Shown: positions 8,845-16,335 of the stretch, piece after piece
How the letters are laid out: each line of letters opens with the position of its first letter
Position numbering within the stretch: position 1 is the stretch's first letter
Notes under the pieces: model-generated
Told to the model about the DNA's origin: nothing
The model's input: the letters and a program-made list of their open reading frames with translations, nothing else
Databases searched by the model: none
Made by a program: the position numbers and the translations under genes
NCBI GenBank assembly: GCA_022360105.1
Contig: JAKSDL010000698.1
Span: 1-41,242 of the forward strand
Direction of reading: 5' to 3'
Source of the DNA: Pseudomonadota bacterium
GTDB lineage: Bacteria > SAR324 > XYD2-FULL-50-16 > JAHJRI01
Length of the DNA: 41,242 bases

Positions 8845-10281
8845 TCAATAATTATTGTCGTTTAAAGACGTTGGGTAATCTTCGGATTCGGATCGTTTGG
8901 GATAGGACAGCCAATCGGGAACTATACGGGATTTCCAGCGCTTTCCGTAGATGATATTGTCCAGATAGGGAAAAAGGGATTTTGCCAGGGGAGAATGAGC
9001 TACAAACCAGCGAATCATCCTGTGAAAGTGGGTGTCGGGTCGGCTAAAGGGGCAGATTGCCATACAGATCGAACAATCTGTTCCCACCCTGGCCCAGTAT
9101 TCGAAACAGGAATCTTCATCCAGTTTCCATTTTTCAACTCCTCGACAAACTGTTTTTGGCCCGGTAGGTATTGAGCGTGACGGACAGGAATCCGCACATT
9201 TCAAACATTTCTCACAAAATTCCTCCACACCAAGGGAGATAGGTTTGTCGGGTACCAGTGGCATGTCTGTTAAGGTTGCAAAGACTCGTACCCTGGCTCC
9301 GTGTTTGGGAGCAATCAGGTAGCCTAGTCTGCCGACTTCACCCAAACCTGCATCCTGTGCCAGGGGAGGCAAGATCAAATCATAGTTACGAGTATGTTCT
9401 GCAACGCCCCGATATCCCATATGGGAGAACCAACGTGCCAAAATAGTGGCGATATAAGCACCTTTGGCATAATTGACAGCACTTTCAGCTACCGAAGGGG
9501 TATGAGGAGCAGAGATCACATGGTCGCGATCCATCTCCAACAGGAACACCACCGCGTATTTGGGTAAGTCTTCGATGGGTTTGCCCCAGTCTTCCCAGTT
9601 CTGATAATGGATCTCTCCTCTTTTTGAATAAGCCCAGGATTTGTTGACTTCGCAAATACCAGCCAGCGTAGCGCCAAGGTGCAGCGCATAATTTTTGATT
9701 ATATTACTGGCTGTTTCTGGGGAAAGTCCGGCCGGTTGAACCTGCGGGTCAGGTTCTGCTTTGGCCTGCTGCCCCAGGTAGTTAGGAATATCAAAAGCAG
9801 CATGAACCATGGACGTGTTTGGCTGGTAGCCTTTATCGATGCTGCCAAGCTTGCCAAGCAATCCTTTGGCCCGACGTATTTTATCTTTTTCTTCCAGATT
9901 CGGGTTCTCAGTATAGAAGGTATTGTAAGGTTCGGTTCCCTCTTTCAAGCCTCTGGTGCGAACAAAAACGCTATAATTTTCATCCAGTCGCTCAACAACA
10001 TCAACCATGTAGCCTATGGCTCCTTTTAGGGCTTTCGCATTCTGGGGACCAGGCAGGCATAAAGCCAGGCCAATTACCAATAACACCCCGAACACCATGG
10101 CAATTGCTTCATCCAGTATTGGGAATGCGAAAATAACATACCCCAGGCCCAGGGTAATCAGCATGAGCAGGCCGCCTATTTTACTCGCCCTCTTCTCTTG
10201 TTCCTGTATGGATTCCTTGAAGAGAACCAGGGCAAACAGAAAAAGCAACCCATCAAACACCAGTAGCAACTGAAACAACAT
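8845..10281 (-). CDS. Membrane-anchored reductive dehalogenase-like Fe-S protein
   Basis: The 478-aa protein has three N-terminal transmembrane helices (about 2-20, 35-53 and 57-76) and then a soluble domain of the reductive dehalogenase / QueG-like superfamily. Signs of that family are AGLGEVGRLGYLIAPKHG, RVRVFATLTDMPL and two C-terminal [4Fe-4S] motifs: Cys356-X2-Cys359-X2-Cys362-X3-Cys366-Pro and Cys392-X10-Cys403-X2-Cys406-X3-Cys410-Pro. Known members use a corrinoid to remove halide. There is no Tat signal, unlike respiratory RdhA, so the active domain may face the cytoplasm. It follows dctM by 13 bp with a GAGGAG site, suggesting it acts on the imported substrate. Dehalogenation itself is inferred. 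Confidence 0.8.
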   Translation of the reverse strand: MLFQLLLVFDGLLFLFALVLFKESIQEQEKRASKIGGLLMLITLGLGYVIFAFPILDEAIAMVFGVLLVIGLALCLPGPQNAKALKGAIGYMVDVVERLDENYSVFVRTRGLKEGTEPYNTFYTENPNLEEKDKIRRAKGLLGKLGSIDKGYQPNTSMVHAAFDIPNYLGQQAKAEPDPQVQPAGLSPETASNIIKNYALHLGATLAGICEVNKSWAYSKRGEIHYQNWEDWGKPIEDLPKYAVVFLLEMDRDHVISAPHTPSVAESAVNYAKGAYIATILARWFSHMGYRGVAEHTRNYDLILPPLAQDAGLGEVGRLGYLIAPKHGARVRVFATLTDMPLVPDKPISLGVEEFCEKCLKCADSCPSRSIPTGPKTVCRGVEKWKLDEDSCFEYWARVGTDCSICMAICPFSRPDTHFHRMIRWFVAHSPLAKSLFPYLDNIIYGKRWKSRIVPDWLSYPKRSESEDYPTSLNDNNY

Positions 10282-10294
10282 CGATTCTCCTCGT

Positions 10295-11614
10295 TTAAAA
10301 TCCGCTTGGAGTGTATCCCATGCTTTCGGGCAGAAAAAGCACCAGTTGCGGGAAAATCATCAACAATATGATGCAAGCCAGCATGGCAAGCCAAAAGGGG
10401 AGGACTCCCTTGAATATTGTTTCCATCCGCACATCCTTGGCAACTCCGCTGAGAACGAAGACATTGACACCAACAGGAGGTGTGATCAAGCTCATTTCCA
10501 TCACCAGGGTAATGATTATCCCAAACCAGATAGGATCGTATCCCATACCCTGGACGATGGGAAAAACGATAGGTACCGCCAGAAACATGATCGACAGTCC
10601 TTCCATAAAACATCCCATGACAATAAACAAAAGGATAATAAGGGACATGATCAGGTGACGGTTGATAGTCATTTCGATAACAATATTCGCCAAAAAGTCG
10701 GGAAGCTGGCTGATGGTCATGAAATATTGGAAGATGGTTGCCCCGATCACAATGCCGAAAATCATCGCCGTGGTTTTGCAGGACTCTTTAAGAGAAAGCA
10801 GGGTGTTTTCGCGGGTTAACCTGCCTTTTACTATCATGATCACAAACGCACCAAACGCCCCGACTCCGGCAGCGGCAGTGGGAGTAAACCAGCCTGTGTA
10901 TAATCCGCCCATCACCAATACGAACAAGGAGAGGATGCTCCAGGTTTCCTTCAGCGATGCCAGCTTTTCCCGCATGGTGAAAGATGGACCTTTGGAACCT
11001 AACTCCGGTTTGATCACACACATGATATAAATAGTGAGGATAAACAAAAAACTCAGGAGCAGACCCGGCACTATTCCGGCAATGAATAAACTGCTAATGC
11101 TTTGTTCAGTGAGAATGCCGTACAAAATGAGCACGGTACTGGGTGGAATCAAGATTCCCAGTGTTCCTCCGGCAGCGATACAGCCCGTTGCCAGGGCATC
11201 GGAGTATTTAAACTTTTTCATCTCCGGTAAGGCTACCATACCAAAGGTAGCGACGGTGGCCAGTGAAGAGCCGGAAATAGCGGCGAAACACGCGCATGCG
11301 CCAACTGTTGCCATGGCCAGTCCACCTGGTAAAAAGCCAAGCCAGCGGTAAGCCATTTGGTACACATCTTTCCCCATGTTTGAGTGGGTCGCGAACTGGC
11401 CCATCAAAATAAATAAGGGGATCACGCTAAGCAGATAGGTGTTGCCGGAATCAAAAGGTTCGGCACCGATCAAACCAAAGGCCGATTCAAAATCGTTGAG
11501 AATGATGAATCCAACGAAGCCAACCAATGCCATTGAGAATCCGATCTGCATCCTCAGAGCCAGTAGAACGAAGAGAACCAGAATACCGATGATACCGATA
11601 GTCATTGCTGTCAT
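10295..11614 (-). CDS. dctM: TRAP transporter large permease (DctM)
   Basis: The 439-aa protein is the 12-helix-type large membrane subunit of a tripartite ATP-independent periplasmic transporter, which moves the solute using an ion gradient. Typical segments are ALRMQIGFSMALVGFVG, LSVIPLFILMGQFA, GCIAAGGTLGILIPPST and SLITPPVGVNVFV. I chose the ATG at 11614 because it overlaps the dctQ stop as ATGA; a TTG at 11680 would add 22 residues overlapping dctQ. The order dctP-dctQ-dctM and the downstream dehalogenase-like gene make one operon. Substrate specificity lies in DctP. Confidence 0.95.
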   Translation of the reverse strand: MTAMTIGIIGILVLFVLLALRMQIGFSMALVGFVGFIILNDFESAFGLIGAEPFDSGNTYLLSVIPLFILMGQFATHSNMGKDVYQMAYRWLGFLPGGLAMATVGACACFAAISGSSLATVATFGMVALPEMKKFKYSDALATGCIAAGGTLGILIPPSTVLILYGILTEQSISSLFIAGIVPGLLLSFLFILTIYIMCVIKPELGSKGPSFTMREKLASLKETWSILSLFVLVMGGLYTGWFTPTAAAGVGAFGAFVIMIVKGRLTRENTLLSLKESCKTTAMIFGIVIGATIFQYFMTISQLPDFLANIVIEMTINRHLIMSLIILLFIVMGCFMEGLSIMFLAVPIVFPIVQGMGYDPIWFGIIITLVMEMSLITPPVGVNVFVLSGVAKDVRMETIFKGVLPFWLAMLACIILLMIFPQLVLFLPESMGYTPSGF

Positions 11615-12114
11615 GGATTTACCAGTCTGTTTAAAGCTTCCAGAGTTCTTGTCAATAGTGCCAGGCAGGTTAGGCAACAACCTGCAGCTGCAACAAATGC
11701 AAAGGGGTAAATGGGTAGAAGTAGATCCATCGTAACTTCACTTAACTCCAGCTTTTCAAAACCGTTTAACACAGCAGCCCAGCCGATGAATCCAAAAAGT
11801 ATGGTGCATGTTAGCTGGGTGATAAAATCGAAGATGGCTTTGGTACGGCTGCTTAACCTGTTGTAAAGAAAGTCTACCCGGATATGCCCATCATCCAGTT
11901 CGGTCTGTGAGAAAGAAAAAAAGATACAGATAACCATCATCAGTGCCGTCATTTCTACGGTCCCTAACAGGGAATAACTGATAACTTTTAGGGCCAGTAC
12001 ATCAACCACGGTGTAGATCATCATGAGAAAAAGGACTACCCATGAAATCCTATCCAGGTTAGAAGATAAGGGTCGTAAAATCCTTAATAAAAATTCAATG
12101 ATTTGCTTAAGCAT
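11611..12114 (-). CDS. dctQ: TRAP transporter small permease (DctQ)
   Basis: The 167-aa protein has four predicted transmembrane helices (about 22-44, 50-70, 92-113 and 130-153), the normal topology and size for the DctQ subunit. ELDDGHIRVDFLYNRLS between helices 2 and 3 is the family's conserved cytoplasmic loop. It is encoded 29 bp downstream of dctP and overlaps dctM by 4 bp (ATGA), which fits translational coupling of the two membrane subunits. Confidence 0.93.
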   Translation of the reverse strand: MLKQIIEFLLRILRPLSSNLDRISWVVLFLMMIYTVVDVLALKVISYSLLGTVEMTALMMVICIFFSFSQTELDDGHIRVDFLYNRLSSRTKAIFDFITQLTCTILFGFIGWAAVLNGFEKLELSEVTMDLLLPIYPFAFVAAAGCCLTCLALLTRTLEALNRLVNP

Positions 12115-12143
12115 AGATTTTTGAGAATGAATTAATTCTGCTT

Positions 12144-13172
12144 TTATCTGTTTGCGTTCGCTGATGCCAGGAATGCATCCAGAATCTGCTGGCCTTTTAA
12201 TCCCTTTTTATTAGCTTCTTGAACCCATTTTGCGTAAATGCTTTCCATTTTCTTTCTAATTTGTACCATTTCCATGGGGGTTAATTTGTGAATCTGAATA
12301 CCGGCCATTTCTGCAGCGACCCTGTTTTCGATATCTTCACTCAAAAAAGCCCTTGATGCAGTTAATCCCATTTGTTTGCCGGCAGCCTGATTAATCACTT
12401 TTTTTGCTGATGTCGGAAGCTTTGCCCATTTTCTTTTGTTCATTAAAATTACCATCAGTGTCCCGCTGAAATTCACTTCCGTGATATGTTTCACCGTATC
12501 AAAAATTTTATGGCTTTTCAGGGCTGCATATGGGGTGATAACGCCATCAACAACACCTTTTTGCAGGGATATGGACATCTCTTTGATATCCATTCCAACT
12601 GTATTGGCACCTAACAAGCGAAATGCAGTAGTTTCTGTTGCTCCTCCCGCGCGGATCGGTATACCGGCAAAATCAGGCAGGGATTTGATCGGTTTTCTAA
12701 CCGTGTGAACCTGGCTTAATGGGCTGGAGAAGAACCAGAGGACCTTAAAATCTTTATAATCCTCAGCAAAATGCTGGTCAAAAAGATCATACATGACCCG
12801 TGTCACGTGTTCCGGATCATTGAAAATAAAAGGCATTTCAAAAACACCACTGCGCTTGAAAATCCCCGGCACATAAGATGGAATCACAAAGCCGATATCC
12901 GTAATGCCTTTTTTTATGGAATTAACCATGTTTTTGGGATTGCCCAGCTGACCACCCGGATATATTTTTATTTCCACTTCACCATTGGAAAGCTTTTTCA
13001 CATTTTCCACGAAAGGTACAAATGCCTCTCGATGCTGGACATGCATAGTTGGAACAAAGTGAGCCAGTCGTAAGCGAGTTGTTTTTGCAAAAAGATCCGG
13101 CCCAAAGCCGGAGGCAATCAGCAAGAATAAGAAGATCCAAACCAGACTTTTTCCAGAGAATTTTTTGTTCAT
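12144..13172 (-). CDS. dctP: TRAP transporter substrate-binding protein (DctP)
   Basis: The 342-aa periplasmic receptor begins with a Sec signal (MNKKFSGKSLVW, hydrophobic core, LFAK cleavage region) and then TRLRLAHFVPT, the usual first strand. KIYPGGQLGN, ADIGF-like TDIGFVIP and GIPIRAGG are family motifs. The Arg in GIPIRAGG aligns with the residue that salt-bridges the ligand carboxylate in DctP proteins, so an organic acid is the probable ligand. The ATG at 13172 is preceded by CAGGAGG; an upstream in-frame start at 13199 would add nine residues before the signal. It is the first gene of the operon and faces an AraC-type regulator. Confidence 0.95.
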   Translation of the reverse strand: MNKKFSGKSLVWIFLFLLIASGFGPDLFAKTTRLRLAHFVPTMHVQHREAFVPFVENVKKLSNGEVEIKIYPGGQLGNPKNMVNSIKKGITDIGFVIPSYVPGIFKRSGVFEMPFIFNDPEHVTRVMYDLFDQHFAEDYKDFKVLWFFSSPLSQVHTVRKPIKSLPDFAGIPIRAGGATETTAFRLLGANTVGMDIKEMSISLQKGVVDGVITPYAALKSHKIFDTVKHITEVNFSGTLMVILMNKRKWAKLPTSAKKVINQAAGKQMGLTASRAFLSEDIENRVAAEMAGIQIHKLTPMEMVQIRKKMESIYAKWVQEANKKGLKGQQILDAFLASANANR

Positions 13173-13227
13173 GGAGCCTCCTGTTATATGACGTGGCAAA
13201 AATTAAGTATTAAATGTCGATCTGTTT

Positions 13228-13248
13228 CAAACTGCCCGATATAGTTTG
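13228..13248. promoter_or_regulatory. Candidate operator between dctP and the AraC-type gene
   Basis: CAAACT (13228-13233) and AGTTTG (13243-13248) form an inverted repeat with a 9-bp spacer in the short divergent promoter region. It is the best candidate I see for binding by the adjacent AraC-type regulator, but the repeat is only 6 bp and AraC proteins often use direct repeats. Confidence 0.25.
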
Positions 13249-13277
13249 TTTAATTAGATTATTCAGCCCGTTAACGC

Positions 13278-14435
13278 TTGCAGTTTACCCGGAAGAGCCC
13301 AGATACGATTGACAAGAGCTTTTTGGATGTGCTTTATTACCTCAACACAGTTTTTGACTATCATATATTCAGACCGGGCGTTATCCAGTTTGCGCAATAC
13401 GATAAAATCGGGCTAATTCCTTATAATTCCTCTATGCTGAATCTGACCCAAAATATCCCCTGCAAAACAGACGTCGCTTATATCTGCAGGGAATTTACAG
13501 ATATTGATAAACAGGCGGAAAGCCTGGCAGGGTATGATCAACGATACCATCAGTTGAGTTGCGGAAAATTCAGGGGATGGTCCAGAAAGCTTATTTTTGG
13601 TGATGCTTTTGGTTTTCATCTGGAAGTGCTGAACCAGGTTCTTGATCAATCAGCCTCAGTTCCAAATGATCGCTATCTGATCATTTTCCTGATGAATCGC
13701 AATGGTTTTTGCAAAATTCATGGTCACTCTTTTTTACCAGGAGATTTGTTGATTGCAAAGCCCGGTTCAACAGTCTGTGGTATTTCGGGGCCTGGGACTC
13801 ACAGCGCCGTGATCAGTATTAATAAAGAGTTGTTTGAATCAGTCCTTTCAAATAGCTACACCTTGGACAGTGAAGAAATGATCTGGCCTGAATCCGGTTT
13901 GTTGGAAACAGACGCACGTACAGCTGAAGCACTAAGAACGATTGTGTTTGAAGCAGAAACAGCATGGCAAAATCATTCCCCGACTTTTGAACGATTTCCG
14001 GTTCGTGATAACATATTTGAATCGTTATCCAGCCTGATCGTCGGCCGTGTTGAAAAAACACTGAACATGGATTTGGAGAACAGGTTCATCGGAAGATCCC
14101 AGAAATATAAAATAGTGCAAAACGCCTGTGACTATATTCAGGATCATTCCGAAAAAAACATAAGCATTGTGGATTTATGCAGGGAAACCGGGGTGAGCAG
14201 GAGAACACTGGAATACAGTTTTAGGGATTGTATCGGCGAATCACCGGTATCCTATTTACGAAAGATCAAATTAAACAGCATTCGGCGTGCATTGCTGGAT
14301 CTGGAAAACGCGGGCAGATCTATTGGAGACATCGCTGCCGAATGGGGAATCTGGCATCTCAGTCGCTTCGCCCAGTATTATCGAAATCAATTTCATGAGC
14401 TTCCCTCGGAAACCCGTAAAAAGGTGTTGGCTTAG
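13278..14435 (+). CDS. AraC-family transcriptional regulator
   Basis: The 385-aa protein has an N-terminal sensory part (about 1-270) of the cupin-like AraC type (YLIIFLMNRNGFCKIHGHSFLPGDLLIAKPGS). The C-terminal AraC/XylS DNA-binding domain (about 285-382) carries two helix-turn-helix motifs: ENISIVDLCRETGVSRRTLEYSF, given here in outline, and IGDIAAEWGIWHLSRFAQYY followed by FHELPSETRKK. It is divergent from dctP, so it probably controls the TRAP/dehalogenase-like operon in response to its substrate. No ATG suits the N-terminus: the frame opens at TTG 13278 and the true start is uncertain. Confidence 0.85.
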   Translation: MQFTRKSPDTIDKSFLDVLYYLNTVFDYHIFRPGVIQFAQYDKIGLIPYNSSMLNLTQNIPCKTDVAYICREFTDIDKQAESLAGYDQRYHQLSCGKFRGWSRKLIFGDAFGFHLEVLNQVLDQSASVPNDRYLIIFLMNRNGFCKIHGHSFLPGDLLIAKPGSTVCGISGPGTHSAVISINKELFESVLSNSYTLDSEEMIWPESGLLETDARTAEALRTIVFEAETAWQNHSPTFERFPVRDNIFESLSSLIVGRVEKTLNMDLENRFIGRSQKYKIVQNACDYIQDHSEKNISIVDLCRETGVSRRTLEYSFRDCIGESPVSYLRKIKLNSIRRALLDLENAGRSIGDIAAEWGIWHLSRFAQYYRNQFHELPSETRKKVLA

Positions 14436-14624
14436 ACTTACAAGGTTATGGCGTCAGGTCAAAAAGACCAACCGCTTGCAGTTTTGGTGAGCTTCATCAG
14501 GTTCTCATCAATCATCTTCCTGATCGTTTTCAGAACCATTCGCGCGATACTTCAAGTTATTACTGACCTAATTGGAAGGCTGACAAGGATTTTGAGGTTG
14601 CAAAATCCAACAAGACCAATAACT

Positions 14625-14686
14625 CACATTTTAGGATTTAGTTTAACCTTGTTTGGTTCGTAAGGTTAAATCAGTCCTAAAATGTG
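14625..14686. terminator. Large inverted repeat between convergent genes
   Basis: CACATTTTAGGA (14625-14636) pairs perfectly with TCCTAAAATGTG (14675-14686). Inside it, TTTAACCTT (14642-14650) pairs with AAGGTTAAA (14662-14670) around an 11-nt loop. The structure sits between the AraC-type gene and the opposing Spy-like gene, so it may serve as a bidirectional terminator. It could also be a small MITE. Confidence 0.6.
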
Positions 14687-14695
14687 ATTAAGCTA

Positions 14696-15166
14696 TTATC
14701 TTCTGGGCTTTTTAAAACGCTGTTGCGGCAATTTAGACAACTGGTCGTCATTAAGAACCTTCAAAGCAGCCAGTTGGGATTCGACCCTTTCAACAAACAG
14801 TTGTCCCCTGAGGTCTGAAATCTTTTTTGCCAAAGAAATGATTTTTTTGCTGTTCTTTGGATCATCAGAGAATGCCTTTTTCATTTGCAGCTGAAGTTGG
14901 TCAATTTCGGATTTAAATTTTATTTTCTTTTCTTTAAAAGCAAAATTGTAATCTGATATCTTTTCTTTCTGTGCATCTGTAAGATTGAGCTCCTGCGCCA
15001 GTTGTGGATTGTTCAGTACTTTAAATACCGAATGTGACTTGAAGGATCGGGGATGATGCCCGTCTCTCATTCCTTTTCTGGGGTTTGCCGATACCGCCAT
15101 TGCCGGAATGATGCTAATCAGCGCAACAAAAACCAGAACACGTTTAATGATCGATGTTTTTTTCAT
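14696..15166 (-). CDS. Spy/CpxP-like periplasmic LTXXQ protein
   Basis: The 156-aa product has a Sec signal (MKKTSIIKRV, hydrophobic core, AVSA cleavage region) and a helical, strongly basic mature part. The LTXXQ motif appears as LNLTDAQKEKI, and a degenerate second copy as LNDDQLSKL near the C-terminus. Spy and CpxP are periplasmic chaperone or stress-sensor proteins; CpxP inhibits the CpxA kinase. The neighbour across a divergent promoter is a CpxR/CpxA-like pair, the same arrangement as cpxP-cpxRA in enterobacteria. The start at 15166 is backed by GAGGAG; an upstream in-frame ATG would give an N-terminus without a normal signal. Confidence 0.88.
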   Translation of the reverse strand: MKKTSIIKRVLVFVALISIIPAMAVSANPRKGMRDGHHPRSFKSHSVFKVLNNPQLAQELNLTDAQKEKISDYNFAFKEKKIKFKSEIDQLQLQMKKAFSDDPKNSKKIISLAKKISDLRGQLFVERVESQLAALKVLNDDQLSKLPQQRFKKPRR

Positions 15167-15281
15167 AATTTTCTCCTCATAAGGTTTCGGGATATGAGTG
15201 TTAATCCTCATACTATTGAACAACGATAAATCCAGTTTAGGTTTTTAATGTAAAGCTTTTATGAACACCGTGATTTGAATT

Positions 15282-15312
15282 GTAATGGTGATGTAAAGAT
15301 CGGTTTTGTAAA
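15282..15312 (+). promoter_or_regulatory. CpxR-box-like repeats upstream of the Spy-like gene
   Basis: GTAAT (15282-15286), six bases, then GTAAA (15293-15297), a spacing allowed by the E. coli CpxR consensus GTAAA-N(4-8)-GTAAA. A further GTAAA follows at 15308-15312. The first repeat is about 116 bp upstream of the Spy-like start codon. The match is seen in sequence; binding is inferred from the enterobacterial system. Confidence 0.45.
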
Positions 15313-15512
15313 ATGGTACTATCTATTCCTAAATGGTGTTTTGCAATGATCACTCATTTTGATTGGGCATTTAATCCTCACCTTTCAACACAATGCTAAA
15401 ATTTAAATACCGGATAACCTGATTAACCATTCTTTAAAAACTGAAAAAACCTTATGTGATATTCAGATTAAATCCCTGTTGTTAAGCTCTGGTGTCGGGG
15501 AAGGACATTTAT

Positions 15513-15528
15513 GTAAAGGGTTTGTAAA
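15513..15528 (+). promoter_or_regulatory. CpxR-box-like repeat upstream of the response regulator
   Basis: GTAAA (15513-15517), the six bases GGGTTT, then GTAAA (15524-15528), an exact match to the E. coli CpxR consensus with 11-bp periodicity. It lies about 80 bp before the response regulator start, where it could mediate autoregulation. Confidence 0.5.
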
Positions 15529-15606
15529 GTTGATTGCCCTGCTTTCAAACGGCTTCATACAATTGAAGTCATCAATGAAAAACCAATTGTCAACAATGGA
15601 TAGAGC

Positions 15607-16335
15607 ATGGACACCCATTCAGAGATCATCAAAGTCCTTCTGGTGGACGATGATCGAAAACTATGCAAACTCGTGAAGAACTACCTTGAGTCTATGGGAT
15701 ACAAAGTGGATATCGCCCATGACGGCAACACCGGACTTCAAATGGCATTAAAAGACGAGTTCAATGTGATGATTCTTGATGTCATGATGCCGGGTATGGA
15801 CGGCTTTGAAGTACTAAAAGAATTAAGAAAGAAATCAGATTTACCAGTATTGATGCTTACAGCAAGAGGAGACGAGCAGGACAGAATTGTGGGGCTGGAA
15901 ATTGGGGCAGATGACTATATCCCAAAAACATTTTCAACCAGAGAATTGCTGGCAAGGTTAAGGGCTGTTACCCGCAGATCAGTCATCAGTAAACATCAGC
16001 TACGGGAGATGGAAGGCACAACTCCGCTTGAAGTCGGGGAAATCAAAATCTTCGAAGCATCCCATCGTGTTATCATGCATGATAACATTCTGGATTTAAC
16101 CCCGGTTGAATACAAACTGCTGGTATACCTGGTAAAATCAGCTGACAGGGTTTTAACCAGAGACCAGATATTAGATAAGGTATTCGATAGAAATTATGAA
16201 GTATTTGATCGAGCCATCGATGTCCATATCTCTGCCCTGAGAAAAAAAATCGGTGACAATCCCCGTAAACCTCAATATATTCAAACAGTTCGCTCAGCCG
16301 GGTACATGATCAACACTCCTACACAATCGAAATGA
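15607..16335 (+). CDS. OmpR/PhoB-family response regulator, CpxR-like
   Basis: The 242-aa protein has a receiver (about 8-125) with acidic pocket DDD (14-16), phosphoacceptor Asp58 in ILDVMMPGMDGF, and Lys107. The usual KP pair reads KT (YIPKTF), a mild departure. The C-terminal winged helix (about 140-238) has LTPVEYKLLVYLV, DRAIDVHISALRKKI and QTVRSAGY, typical of OmpR-type DNA binding. The kinase gene overlaps its stop by 4 bp (ATGA). Together with the divergent Spy-like gene and GTAAA repeats this points to an envelope-stress system, controlling at least its own promoter region. Confidence 0.93.
   Translation: MDTHSEIIKVLLVDDDRKLCKLVKNYLESMGYKVDIAHDGNTGLQMALKDEFNVMILDVMMPGMDGFEVLKELRKKSDLPVLMLTARGDEQDRIVGLEIGADDYIPKTFSTRELLARLRAVTRRSVISKHQLREMEGTTPLEVGEIKIFEASHRVIMHDNILDLTPVEYKLLVYLVKSADRVLTRDQILDKVFDRNYEVFDRAIDVHISALRKKIGDNPRKPQYIQTVRSAGYMINTPTQSK

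Noticed and set aside
10346..10819. Plus-strand frame of 157 aa, rich in His, Asp and Lys
   Set aside because: It is antisense to dctM, which has full family support; the composition is that of a reverse-strand shadow of a membrane protein.
14448..14663. Hydrophobic plus-strand frame of 71 aa after the AraC-type gene
   Set aside because: Weak ribosome-binding site at poor spacing, and the frame runs into the inverted repeat at 14625-14686; a small membrane protein is possible but unsupported.
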